A stretch of DNA of 38,225 nucleotides from Prevotella sp. UBA4339 (lineage in GTDB: Bacteria; Bacteroidota; Bacteroidia; Bacteroidales; Bacteroidaceae). Both the position numbers and the translations under genes were made by a program. Each line of letters starts with the position of its first letter. Positions within the stretch are counted from its first letter, which is position 1. Positions 7,115 to 14,937 of the stretch are shown piece after piece. The DNA lies in contig DGTJ01000001.1 in assembly GCA_002393725.1 (NCBI GenBank), forward strand, positions 1 to 38,225. Reading direction: 5' to 3'. Below the pieces are notes generated by a model. The model was not told the DNA's origin, ran no database searches, and saw only the letters and a program-made list of their open reading frames with translations.

Positions 7115-7122
7115 CAAAGATA
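7115..7122 (-). promoter_or_regulatory. Promoter-like site (TATCTTTG) facing left
   Basis: Minus-strand TATCTTTG with a TTG 23 bases upstream (CAA at 7146-7148), slightly long spacing. It would drive a transcript of about 330 bases over the tandem hairpins to the terminator at 6777-6813. Confidence 0.4.
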
Positions 7123-7239
7123 CAGAATTATTGCGAATAATATATCAATTCGGGTATATATAATTGCGAATTTTAGCGATTTATACCCTGTGTGGTATAA
7201 AAAAGTATGTGAATGTTTCGCCAATTCAATAATTCTGAG

Positions 7240-7247
7240 TATTTTTG
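7240..7247 (+). promoter_or_regulatory. Promoter -7 element (TATTTTTG) of the FucI-like gene
   Basis: TATTTTTG fits TAnnTTTG and lies 36 bases before the ATG at 7284. The -33 region is weak. Confidence 0.5.
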
Positions 7248-7283
7248 CAAGCAGAAATGCGTAGGTGCAAATAATTATAACTT

Positions 7284-8477
7284 ATGGTTCATACTGCTAT
7301 ATTTACACTGACATCTGAACTTCACGACGAGCAAGCCGTCGATGCCGTAACCAAGGATTTTCTTGGCAGTCTTGGTATTGACTATTTGTTCAGGGGTAGC
7401 GATTACTCTGATTATGGAACCCACACACTCAACCTGATCTTTGTAAGGACAGGTGGGACGGAAGGCATTTTCAAGAGTCTGTTTCCCATGTTATGTAAGA
7501 AGTCAGCCCGACCCTTCTACTTGTTGACTTCAGGGAAGAGCAATTCACTTGCCGCATCGATGGAGATTCTCTCATATCTCCGGCAGAATAATCTCAGTGG
7601 GGAGATCATTCATGGCAGACCTGAGTATATCACCAGTCGAATATTACTCCTGGAAAAGGTTGAGGGAGCGAGGAAAAGGATGAATGGCTGTCGGTTAGGT
7701 GTTATCGGCAAGCCTTCTGACTGGCTGATTTCCAGCTATGCTGATTATGGCATTGTGAAGCACCGGTTAGGTATAGAGTTAGTGGATGTGCCTATGAATG
7801 AACTTCTTGATACGACTGCTGCCATCCCTGAAGAAATGCCAAGTGAATCATCTGACAGGGAGATTATAAGAGAGTCTCTTCCAGGAGCCAACAGAATATA
7901 CAAGGCACTGCGGGACATCATTGACAGACAACAGCTCCAAGGGTTTACATTGCGATGCTTTGATCTGCTGAGCACAGTGAAGAATACTGGTTGCCTGGCT
8001 TTGGCAAAACTTAATTCCGAAGGCTTTGTGGCAGGCTGCGAGGGTGATGTTCCAGCCATGTTGTCGATGAAGATCATCCAATCCGTTACAGGGCTGTCTG
8101 GCTTTCAGGCAAATCCCTCAGCAATTGATCCTGAAACAGGTGAGATACTCTTTGCCCATTGTACTATTCCGTTGAACATGGTTGAGCGTTATGAGTTCGA
8201 CACACACTTCGAATCTGGAATTGGCGTGGGAATCAGAGGATATATGAAAGAAGGGGCGGTCACAGTATTCAAGATATCTGGTGACTTGTCTCGCAGTTTC
8301 ATCGCAGAGGGTACATTGGTCAGGAATCAGTCAAAACCGGATCTCTGTCGTACTCAACAGGTAATCCATCTGTCGGATAAAAGTCAAGCCTTCTATTTCT
8401 TGACTAATCCTATCGGGAATCATCATGTCATAGTCCCTGGCAGTTGGAAATCATTGTTAGAAGAGATATTGAAATGA
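7284..8477 (+). CDS. FucI/AraA-fold sugar isomerase-like protein
   Basis: 397 residues, cytosolic. The sequence reads like the short relatives of L-fucose/L-arabinose isomerase: an N-terminal Rossmann-like part with a GGTEGIFKSL segment, a second domain with GCRLGVIGKPSDWLIS near residues 135-150, and a C-terminal part with the characteristic AGCEGDVPAMLSM (residues 250-262; E253 would be a metal ligand by analogy with FucI). True fucose isomerases are near 590 residues, so this is a shorter family member and its substrate is unknown. It stands alone behind its own promoter and faces the LUD gene. It is a housekeeping-like gene at the right edge of the accessory region. Confidence 0.65.
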   Translation: MVHTAIFTLTSELHDEQAVDAVTKDFLGSLGIDYLFRGSDYSDYGTHTLNLIFVRTGGTEGIFKSLFPMLCKKSARPFYLLTSGKSNSLAASMEILSYLRQNNLSGEIIHGRPEYITSRILLLEKVEGARKRMNGCRLGVIGKPSDWLISSYADYGIVKHRLGIELVDVPMNELLDTTAAIPEEMPSESSDREIIRESLPGANRIYKALRDIIDRQQLQGFTLRCFDLLSTVKNTGCLALAKLNSEGFVAGCEGDVPAMLSMKIIQSVTGLSGFQANPSAIDPETGEILFAHCTIPLNMVERYEFDTHFESGIGVGIRGYMKEGAVTVFKISGDLSRSFIAEGTLVRNQSKPDLCRTQQVIHLSDKSQAFYFLTNPIGNHHVIVPGSWKSLLEEILK

Positions 8478-8549
8478 ATAAAGTATTGATACTCACCATT
8501 ACACTGTATATTTTAAAACATTGATATTATGACATTATTCGATCCTGTC

Positions 8550-9188
8550 CTAATATCCTAAGTCCTCGCCTACCAGTACTACAGTATGTCGTCCTTTGTT
8601 TCTACTGTTTCTCAAGAAATGAACGTAGCTGCAAATGCTCTCAGGCGAATTACAATTGTGGCAAGTTCCGTCAATTCTGCAAGGTGTATTGATGTCGAAA
8701 CGCTGGGCATTGATGGGTGAGGCAGTGCTTCTCGCTCTGGCTAAAGCTGCCTCTACCGTTTGGGCAACCTTGTTAAGTCCGATGACAAAGATAACCTTTT
8801 TGGGACCCCAGGTGATCGCAGCCACACGATTACCGTTGCCGTCGATATTCACAATCACCCCATCTTCTGATATAGCATTGGCACTCGTAAGATACACGTC
8901 GGAAGTGAACGCCTTGAGATACATAGACTCCTTTTCCTCTGGCGTCTCAACTGTATCACGGTCAAGTACATTGAGAGTCCCTCTGTCTTTAAGAACCTCA
9001 GGAATACCAAGGTCGCGGACTGTCGCTGTTCCTCCCCATGTCACGGTGCTACCATCAGCAATTAGTTCAGATACCTTCTGCACAGCCTCTTCGCCTGTAG
9101 GGCAGTAGAAGGCTTCCATATTGCGGCGATTCAGATTCTTTATCATCCTCTCTGCAAGTTTCTGATTTCTTTCTTCTCGTGGTTCCAT
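8550..9188 (-). CDS. LUD domain protein (LutC/DUF162 family)
   Basis: 212 residues. It matches the LUD domain found in LutC/YkgG: an early TVTWGGTATVRDLGIPEVL segment (residues 48-66), a central SANAISEDGVIVNIDGNGNR stretch and a cysteine-containing C-terminal segment (CRIDGTCHNCNSPESIC). LutC takes part in lactate oxidation with the iron-sulfur proteins LutA and LutB, but neither is nearby, so the role here is open. It is the last gene of a four-gene minus-strand operon, 30 bases after the glycosyltransferase, and converges on the FucI-like gene with a 72-base gap. Confidence 0.75.
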   Translation of the reverse strand: MEPREERNQKLAERMIKNLNRRNMEAFYCPTGEEAVQKVSELIADGSTVTWGGTATVRDLGIPEVLKDRGTLNVLDRDTVETPEEKESMYLKAFTSDVYLTSANAISEDGVIVNIDGNGNRVAAITWGPKKVIFVIGLNKVAQTVEAALARARSTASPINAQRFDINTPCRIDGTCHNCNSPESICSYVHFLRNSRNKGRHTVVLVGEDLGY

Positions 9189-9218
9189 ATTTTCTTTCTT
9201 TAGTTTGTATGTACGGTG

Positions 9219-10160
9219 TTATGAGAGTATTTCCTGGATGTGATACAATGGACGGCGTTTCACTTCTGTGTAAATCTGTGCGATATAGGTTCCAACGATG
9301 CCTATTGAAATGATTATAAACCCTCCGACAAGCCATACTGACAGTATCAGCGAAGCCCACCCTTTTACAGCATGGCCTACAATCAGGGAGTAAGCGACAT
9401 AGATGCCTATAATGAATGCGATAATCAGGAAGAGGATGCCGATGTGATAAATGACATACAGCGGTCGTACGGAGAATGCCGTGATACCGTTTAATGCCAG
9501 GTGCATCATCTTGCTAAGTGTATATTTCGACTGCCCGGCATAACGTTCGCTGATAACATCGTCGACCGTAGTATGCTTAAGACCGATCAGTGGTATGAGT
9601 CCTCGCAGATAGAGATTGTGCTCTTTATATGTTGACAGCATGTCAAGGGCACGGCGGCTCATCAAGCGGAAGTCGGCATGATTGTAGACACTTTCTACCC
9701 CCAAGGAACTCTGCAGTTTGTAAAATCCCTGGGCGGTCATCTTCTTCATGAAGGAATCAGCCTTTCGCGATACCTTTACGCCATAGATAATGTCGTTGCC
9801 GGCTTCGAACTCCTTGACCATCTGAGGGATGCATTCGATGTCGTCCTGCAGGTCGGCATCGAGGGTGATGACAGCATCTGCCCACTCACGGGCGGTCATC
9901 ATGCCTGCCATAATGGCATTCTGGTGTCCGGTGTTATGCGCAAGGTTGATGCCTCGCACAAACTTGTTTTTCGCATGGAGCTCACGGATTATGTCCCATG
10001 TACGGTCGCGACTGCCGTCGTTGACAAATACCATCATGGAGTCTTCACTGATAAGCTTTTCGCCTATCATACGTTCAAAAAGAGCTGTAAGCTGTTCCAC
10101 ACTATGGTGCAGAACATCCTCTTCGTTATAACATGGTGAAACAGTAGCTAATCTAATCAC
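9219..10160 (-). CDS. GT2 family membrane glycosyltransferase (GtrB/ArnC/DPM1-like)
   Basis: 313 residues. It has an N-terminal GT-A fold with SPCYNEEDVL, VNDGSRDRT near residues 47-53 and the metal/nucleotide-binding LDADLQDD (D101, D103). Two hydrophobic helices follow near residues 231-255 and 265-290. This layout is typical of enzymes that move a sugar from a nucleotide carrier to undecaprenyl phosphate on the inner membrane face. The start overlaps the stop of the upstream polysaccharide deacetylase gene by 4 bases (ATGA), so the two are translationally coupled and probably act on the same envelope glycan or lipid-linked sugar. The sugar is not known. Confidence 0.85.
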   Translation of the reverse strand: MIRLATVSPCYNEEDVLHHSVEQLTALFERMIGEKLISEDSMMVFVNDGSRDRTWDIIRELHAKNKFVRGINLAHNTGHQNAIMAGMMTAREWADAVITLDADLQDDIECIPQMVKEFEAGNDIIYGVKVSRKADSFMKKMTAQGFYKLQSSLGVESVYNHADFRLMSRRALDMLSTYKEHNLYLRGLIPLIGLKHTTVDDVISERYAGQSKYTLSKMMHLALNGITAFSVRPLYVIYHIGILFLIIAFIIGIYVAYSLIVGHAVKGWASLILSVWLVGGFIIISIGIVGTYIAQIYTEVKRRPLYHIQEILS

Positions 10161-10936
10161 GACTTTACTTTTTCTACGAATTCATTATAAGTGATAAACT
10201 CTTGACCGCAGGACAATAACATTTTAACGAGCCTGTCGAGGCGGTCGCACATCTGCTGTCCGCTGTGGTTTCTGATGATAAACGGCATCTTGAATTCCGG
10301 GTGCTCTTTCAGTTCGTAGAACTCCCACGGATGGAAATAAGTCACGAAATAGCCGTCTTTCCTAATCACTCGTCTTACCATCCAGTGATAAAGCCCTTCT
10401 GGCAGATTGTGCAAGGAGAGCCAGAACAGCGGGAACCGTATCATCGGTGTGACCGATGCTGGAATCTGCATCACGCCGTCTTTCATGAACCAGGTGCGCG
10501 GTTCCGTCAGGTGCATGTAGCGACCTGGAATGAATGCTGGGTTCAGCGATGAGTTGTATCGATAGCCCACTCGTTTAATCTCCGACTCAACTACAGGGAA
10601 CATCCGAGGCTGTCGGTAGCCATAGACAGTACGGCCTGTCACGCGCTCTACTATCTCCTTTGACAGGGCGAAATCAGTCTCCTTGGGCTGCCAGTGGTCT
10701 ACACCGTGACAAGCCACTTCGTGCCCTTCGTCCATGATGCGCCGCATCTCCTCTGGGGCGTGCTCGGCAAAGTTGCCTGTACAGAAGAATGTCGCCTTCA
10801 CCCCATTTCGTTTCAGTACGTCGAGGATGCGGTTTGTACCAATCTTCGAAACAGACATGCCCTCCTCAAGTGAGAAATCGACTCCATGTTCGCGAGGCAC
10901 ATCAAACTCCTCGGTATCAAAACTCAATAATATCAT
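10157..10936 (-). CDS. Polysaccharide deacetylase (NodB homology)
   Basis: 259 residues, no signal peptide. It carries the NodB-type motifs: FDTEEFD near residues 6-12 (motif 1 with the catalytic aspartate), ATFFCTGNFAE, and CHGVDHW giving H77-x3-H81 (motif 2 metal ligands), then YGYRQPRMFP (motif 3) and a late YFHPWEFY (motif 4). The family removes N- or O-acetyl groups from glycans. It is followed with a 4-base overlap by the membrane glycosyltransferase and preceded by the thioesterase with a 23-base gap, so it sits inside an operon. This form resembles the deacetylases of surface-polysaccharide clusters; the substrate is unknown. Confidence 0.85.
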   Translation of the reverse strand: MILLSFDTEEFDVPREHGVDFSLEEGMSVSKIGTNRILDVLKRNGVKATFFCTGNFAEHAPEEMRRIMDEGHEVACHGVDHWQPKETDFALSKEIVERVTGRTVYGYRQPRMFPVVESEIKRVGYRYNSSLNPAFIPGRYMHLTEPRTWFMKDGVMQIPASVTPMIRFPLFWLSLHNLPEGLYHWMVRRVIRKDGYFVTYFHPWEFYELKEHPEFKMPFIIRNHSGQQMCDRLDRLVKMLLSCGQEFITYNEFVEKVKS

Positions 10937-10959
10937 TTCTTATTAGCTATTAATCTGTT

Positions 10960-11751
10960 CTATAAATCCCTGTTCAGCACTTCGCTGACATCAGCGGTTT
11001 CCTGTTGTGGGAGCCATCTGCTCATAAGCTCGCATACCACGACTCCCTCTGCATTGGTCAGTTTATGCAGATACTCCCCGTCGTCTGTGCGTGACATGCT
11101 GCACGTTAGGATGTCGTCAAGATATGTTTCGTGCATCCAATGGACAGTAAGAGAAGATAATGTCTGCGAGGCTAAGACTTCGTCGGGCATGGTCATCATG
11201 GCTATACTGACATAGCTGCGATTGCTGACGTGGAAGTTGAAGTCCAGGTCAAGACGCGTCGCACGATGCTCCATCTGCAAATCAATCGACTGTGGCTTAG
11301 GGAATCGCACCTTCTTGTGGCTGGAGGTCATCAGTTCTGGTACTACAGACAGCTTGTCGGCGAGGAAGTCCGTTGCTTCCAGTCGCTTTGTGTCGAGGTT
11401 AAGGATGTTCCATTGGCTTGTCCCTGAGGCTATCAGCTGCTCGTTGTCTTTTCTGACGATACGGAAGTCGCAGTATATGCGGAGAGAAGTCAGCTCACTT
11501 ACCCATAACTCTACGGTGAAGTCTTCTGACCAATATACGACGGTTGGCAGGATATCAATCTGAACCTCTGTTATTACCCACATGCGGTGTTGCTTCACTA
11601 TGTCAAAAGCTGCGACGTTATAGATAGTCATCATTCGGGCAAAACTGTCCTGAAAGTACATCAACAGCGCGTTAGGTGTAAGTTTGTACAGCGGCGTAAT
11701 GTCAGAGGCCGTCGATGTGTAAGTGTGTCTGTATTTACCTTCTGTAATCAT
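10960..11751 (-). CDS. Acyl-ACP thioesterase (FatA-like)
   Basis: 263 residues from the ATG at 11749-11751. A longer frame with a TTG start at 11787 would begin inside the promoter (11785-11792) and is rejected. The protein has two hot-dog domains as in plant-type and bacterial acyl-ACP thioesterases: an N-terminal half with MWVITEVQIDI and SLRIYCDFRIV, and a second half with NFHVSNRSYVSIAMM. Such enzymes release fatty acids from acyl carrier protein and so set fatty-acid chain use. It is the first gene of the operon with a deacetylase, a glycosyltransferase and a LUD protein. Confidence 0.8.
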   Translation of the reverse strand: MITEGKYRHTYTSTASDITPLYKLTPNALLMYFQDSFARMMTIYNVAAFDIVKQHRMWVITEVQIDILPTVVYWSEDFTVELWVSELTSLRIYCDFRIVRKDNEQLIASGTSQWNILNLDTKRLEATDFLADKLSVVPELMTSSHKKVRFPKPQSIDLQMEHRATRLDLDFNFHVSNRSYVSIAMMTMPDEVLASQTLSSLTVHWMHETYLDDILTCSMSRTDDGEYLHKLTNAEGVVVCELMSRWLPQQETADVSEVLNRDL

Positions 11752-11784
11752 TTCTATATATTTGATTTCTGTTTCTATCGACTG

Positions 11785-11792
11785 CAAAAGTA
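11785..11792 (-). promoter_or_regulatory. Promoter -7 element (TACTTTTG) of the thioesterase operon
   Basis: Minus-strand TACTTTTG, 33 bases before the ATG at 11751. It decides the start codon of the thioesterase and lies back to back with the thioredoxin promoter. Confidence 0.55.
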
Positions 11793-11866
11793 CTCAATTT
11801 CCATTAAAAAAACGCTTAAATAACATTCATTCACATACGTATTTGTTGTTTTTTCCCGAAATTTAG

Positions 11867-11874
11867 TAATTTTG
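11867..11874 (+). promoter_or_regulatory. Promoter -7 element (TAATTTTG) of the thioredoxin gene
   Basis: TTG at 11846-11848, 18 bases, then TAATTTTG: a good Bacteroidota promoter, 52 bases before the ATG at 11927. No second promoter was seen before porP, so this one may also feed the type IX secretion operon. Confidence 0.65.
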
Positions 11875-11926
11875 TGGCATGATTTGATAATATAGAAGAA
11901 GTAAGAACAAATAATAAGATCGGATT

Positions 11927-12430
11927 ATGGTAAGAAAGTTAGTTATTGCATTGTCAGTGGTTCTCCTTTCTCAGGCAGTTTGTGCCCAAACCAAACTGAA
12001 GAAAGTCTATGATTCGAAAATCAACCCTTTGGAGCAAATAGACAATGCCGTGGTGAAAGCCAAGTCGGAAGGTAAGTTCGTCATCTGTCAGGTTGGTGGC
12101 AATTGGTGCCCCTGGTGCTTGAAGTTTGCTGACTTCATCTCTAATGATACAACTATCAGTAATGTTATTGCTGCCAACTTCGAGTATATCCATGTGAACT
12201 ACAGCCCACGTAAATCTCAGGGCGCAGAGAAACTTGAGCAGGGCAAGGCTCTGATGAAGCGTCTTAATAATGCAGGGCGTTTCGGATTCCCGGTACTTGT
12301 AGTTCTCGATGGTGAAGGCAAGGTGATTCATATCCAGGATTCCGGTCTTCTGGAAGAGGGTGAGAGCTATAATCAGAAGAAGGTTATGGATTTCTTCAAG
12401 GGCTGGACACCTAAGGCTGTTAATAACTGA
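11927..12430 (+). CDS. Secreted thioredoxin-family protein
   Basis: 167 residues with a signal peptide (cut after VCAQ near residue 21), so probably periplasmic. The thioredoxin-like active site is GGNWCPWCLKF with C61 and C64 (C-P-W-C). FGFPVLVVLDGEGK near the C-terminus supplies the cis-proline segment. The C-P-W-C form resembles thioredoxin-like proteins such as DUF255/thioredoxin_7 relatives. It may keep thiols reduced or form disulfides of exported proteins. It lies 87 bases upstream of porP in the same orientation with no separate promoter seen, so it may share a transcript with the type IX secretion genes. Confidence 0.75.
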   Translation: MVRKLVIALSVVLLSQAVCAQTKLKKVYDSKINPLEQIDNAVVKAKSEGKFVICQVGGNWCPWCLKFADFISNDTTISNVIAANFEYIHVNYSPRKSQGAEKLEQGKALMKRLNNAGRFGFPVLVVLDGEGKVIHIQDSGLLEEGESYNQKKVMDFFKGWTPKAVNN

Positions 12431-12468
12431 GTTATTACACTCTGTAGTGTGATAAGAAATATCGCCTT

Positions 12469-12505
12469 CGGATGAGGTTACACAATAAAAGTGTAATCTC
12501 ATCCG
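12469..12505 (+). promoter_or_regulatory. Long hairpin between the thioredoxin gene and porP
   Basis: A 15-bp stem (12469-12483 with 12491-12505; only one G-T pair, outer part CGGATGAG/CTCATCCG) with loop AATAAAA. It is followed by TTATATATAAGG rather than a clean T-run, and porP starts 12 bases later. A smaller hairpin (about 12433-12452) precedes it. It may attenuate or stabilise the message between the two genes. Confidence 0.55.
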
Positions 12506-12516
12506 TTATATATAAG

Positions 12517-13449
12517 GTGAAACAATTCTTATTACTTCCAATATTACTCCTATGTGCCGCGCTTGTCAAGGCTCAACAGGATGTGTCATTCGCCCACTAC
12601 TGGGCGATGGAGCCCTCCTTTAATCCTGCAGCAGTCGGCAAGGAGAACAAAATCAACGCCGCTGGTGCCTATGCCCTGCAGATGGCTGGATTCGAACACA
12701 ACCCCAAGACGATGTACTTCGCAGGTGACATGCCCTTCTATGCCCTCGGACAGCGTCACGGAGTGGGGCTGCAACTCATCAATGACGACATCGGACTCTT
12801 CTCTCATAAGCGTGTCGGCATACAGTATGCCTTTAAGAAGTCACTCTTTGGCGGCACACTAAGCCTGGGATTGCAGGCATCGCTGCTCAGCGAATCATTC
12901 AAAGGCTCTGAGCTGGATCTCAACGACACTGGCGACCAGCTTTTTACAAAGGCAGACATAACGGGTACCGGCATCGATTTCAGTGCCGGACTATACTATC
13001 AGCATGGCGCATGGTACGTTGGGGTATCGGCACTACATGTCACTTCACCTACCGTCGAGATGGGCGAAAGGAATGAATTCCTCATTTCACCGACGTATTA
13101 TTTGACTGGAGGATACAATATTCAGCTAAGAAATCCGTTTTTATCAATACAGACATCTGTCTTAGGGCGTACCGATGGCGTGGCTTGGAGGGCTGACGTC
13201 ACAGGTCGGCTGAAGTACACCCATGAGAAAAGAGTGATGTATGCAGGATTGTCGGTAAGCCCGACTAATTCAGTCACGGTGATCGTAGGTGGCAATATCC
13301 ACGGCGTGCATCTGGGCTACAGCTACGAGATATACACCTCTGCCATCAGTCCCGGCAACGGGAGTCACGAACTCTTCGTGGGATATCAGACAGAGCTGAA
13401 CTTCGTGAAGAAAGGACGCAACTTGCATAAGAGCGTGAGAATATTATAA
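12517..13449 (+). CDS. porP: PorP/SprF-family type IX secretion membrane protein
   Basis: About 310 residues from the GTG at 12517, which gives a clean signal peptide (MKQFLLLPILLLCAALVKAQ). The longer start at ATG 12472 would put the first codons inside a strong hairpin and bury the signal sequence, so GTG is preferred. The mature protein has the family opening QDVSFAHYWAMEPSFNPAA and the alternating beta-strand pattern of a 14-strand outer-membrane barrel. PorP/SprF proteins anchor the PorK-PorN ring or cell-surface partners of the secretion system. It is the first gene of the porP-gldK-L-M-N order, the same as in Porphyromonas gingivalis. Confidence 0.85.
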   Translation: MKQFLLLPILLLCAALVKAQQDVSFAHYWAMEPSFNPAAVGKENKINAAGAYALQMAGFEHNPKTMYFAGDMPFYALGQRHGVGLQLINDDIGLFSHKRVGIQYAFKKSLFGGTLSLGLQASLLSESFKGSELDLNDTGDQLFTKADITGTGIDFSAGLYYQHGAWYVGVSALHVTSPTVEMGERNEFLISPTYYLTGGYNIQLRNPFLSIQTSVLGRTDGVAWRADVTGRLKYTHEKRVMYAGLSVSPTNSVTVIVGGNIHGVHLGYSYEIYTSAISPGNGSHELFVGYQTELNFVKKGRNLHKSVRIL

Positions 13450-13459
13450 CGACAAGAAT

Positions 13460-14935
13460 ATGAAACATTATGTTAGTAAAATGCAAAATGGCATTACGGT
13501 GAAGAGGCTCACGCCTTTTTGCCTTTTTACCCTTTTGCTTTTATTGTCCAGCTGTTTTGGCAGTAAACTGGCATCATCAGGTGGCGGCGAGGTGACTGGC
13601 ACCGGAGGCAAAGCCTTCTCAGAGCCTACCCCCTACGGCATGACCCTCGTAAGGCGCGGTCATCTGAAGATGGGTATCGAGAAAACGGACACCCTCTGGG
13701 GAAAGCAGACACCGGTGCGTGACATATCGGTTGACGGATTCTGGATGGACGAGACGGAGGTGACCAACTCGAAATACCGCCAGTTCGTGAACTACGTCAG
13801 GGATTCCATCCTTCGCGAGCGCCTTGCCGAGATCGACGAGACCTATCGCGTGGTGAAAACCGATAAGGAGGGCAACGAGCTTGGCACACAGATCAACTGG
13901 AAGAAGACTTTGCCACGCCGCCCTAGCGAGGATGAGCAGGAAATCATCGACGGGCTTTACGTAACCAATCCCGTAACAGGAGAAAAGATGCTCGACTATA
14001 CACAGATGAACTATCGCTACGAGGTCTATGACTATACGGCAGCTGCTCTGCGTCGCAACCGTCTCAATCCGCAGGAGCGAAACCTGAATACCGACATCAC
14101 TGTCGACCCCAACGAAGAAGTGTGGATATCCAAGGACACAGCCTATATCGACGATGAGGGAAAGATAGTACGAGAGACCATCAACCGCCAGTTGACTGGT
14201 CCCTGGGACTTCCTTAATACCTATATAGTAAATATATATCCAGACACGACTTGCTGGGTGAACGACTTCCCTAATGCCAACAATGAGACATATATGCGAT
14301 ACTATTTCTCAAATCCTGCCTATAACGAATATCCAGTAGTGGGAGTCACATGGGAGCAGGCCAATGCCTTTTGTGCGTGGAGAACTGAGTATCTGCTGAA
14401 AGGCTTAGGCCCAGCGGCGAGATACGTTCAGCGCTACCGTCTGCCGACAGAGGCAGAGTGGGAGTATGCCGCACGTGGCAAAGACCAGACTGAATTTCCC
14501 TGGGACAATGAGGACGTGGCTAGTGGCAGGGGATGCTTCTTCGCTAACTTCAAACCAGACAACGGAAACTATACCAAGGACGGTAACCTCATAACCAGTC
14601 GGGTGGGAATCTATGCTGCCAATAGCAATGGTCTGTTCGACATGGCTGGCAACGTGGCAGAATGGACGTCCACCATCTACACCGAGGCAGGCGTAGAGGC
14701 AATGAACGACATCAATCCACAACTGAAATACAACGCTGCTATCGAGGATCCGTATCGTCTGAAGAAGAAGAGCGTTCGTGGAGGATCGTGGAAAGATCCT
14801 GAGTCGTACATCCGTTCGGCATGGCGAAGCTCAGAGTATCAGAACCAGCCCCGCTCGTACATCGGATTCCGCTGCGTACGCAGTCTGGCAAACAGCACAA
14901 GTGAGAAAGCTAAAACCTCAAAAAAGTCAAAGTAA
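13460..14935 (+). CDS. gldK: Type IX secretion lipoprotein GldK/PorK
   Basis: 491 residues. It has a lipoprotein signal with LLLLSSC (lipidated C32), so it is attached to the inner leaflet of the outer membrane. The rest is a formylglycine-generating-enzyme-like fold: FWMDETEVTNSKYRQFVNY near residues 94-112, a family insertion, VVGVTWEQANAFCAWR, LPTEAEWEYAARG, GLFDMAGNVAEW, SVRGGSWKD and a final SYIGFRCVRS. GldK/PorK keeps the fold but is structural: with GldN/PorN it forms the large periplasmic ring of the secretion machine. It starts 10 bases after porP and ends 2 bases before gldL. Confidence 0.93.
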   Translation: MKHYVSKMQNGITVKRLTPFCLFTLLLLLSSCFGSKLASSGGGEVTGTGGKAFSEPTPYGMTLVRRGHLKMGIEKTDTLWGKQTPVRDISVDGFWMDETEVTNSKYRQFVNYVRDSILRERLAEIDETYRVVKTDKEGNELGTQINWKKTLPRRPSEDEQEIIDGLYVTNPVTGEKMLDYTQMNYRYEVYDYTAAALRRNRLNPQERNLNTDITVDPNEEVWISKDTAYIDDEGKIVRETINRQLTGPWDFLNTYIVNIYPDTTCWVNDFPNANNETYMRYYFSNPAYNEYPVVGVTWEQANAFCAWRTEYLLKGLGPAARYVQRYRLPTEAEWEYAARGKDQTEFPWDNEDVASGRGCFFANFKPDNGNYTKDGNLITSRVGIYAANSNGLFDMAGNVAEWTSTIYTEAGVEAMNDINPQLKYNAAIEDPYRLKKKSVRGGSWKDPESYIRSAWRSSEYQNQPRSYIGFRCVRSLANSTSEKAKTSKKSK

Positions 14936-14937
14936 AG

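Larger units (their letters stand above)
6660..7239. other. Gene-free stretch with hairpins
   Basis: No convincing protein gene was found between the DUF6078-like gene and the FucI-like gene. The stretch holds a minus-strand terminator (6777-6813), tandem hairpins (6961-7027) and a minus-strand promoter-like site (7115-7122). Two very short minus-strand frames exist: one near 7090-7046 reading MTLSEHIKQKRKTS then stop, which looks like the beginning of a lost helix-turn-helix gene, and one of about 50 codons that begins near 6944 and ends around the terminator. Neither can be supported as a real gene. Confidence 0.5.

Noticed and set aside
12472..12516. Longer porP start at ATG 12472
   Set aside because: It would begin inside a 15-bp hairpin and put 15 residues ahead of a perfect signal peptide.
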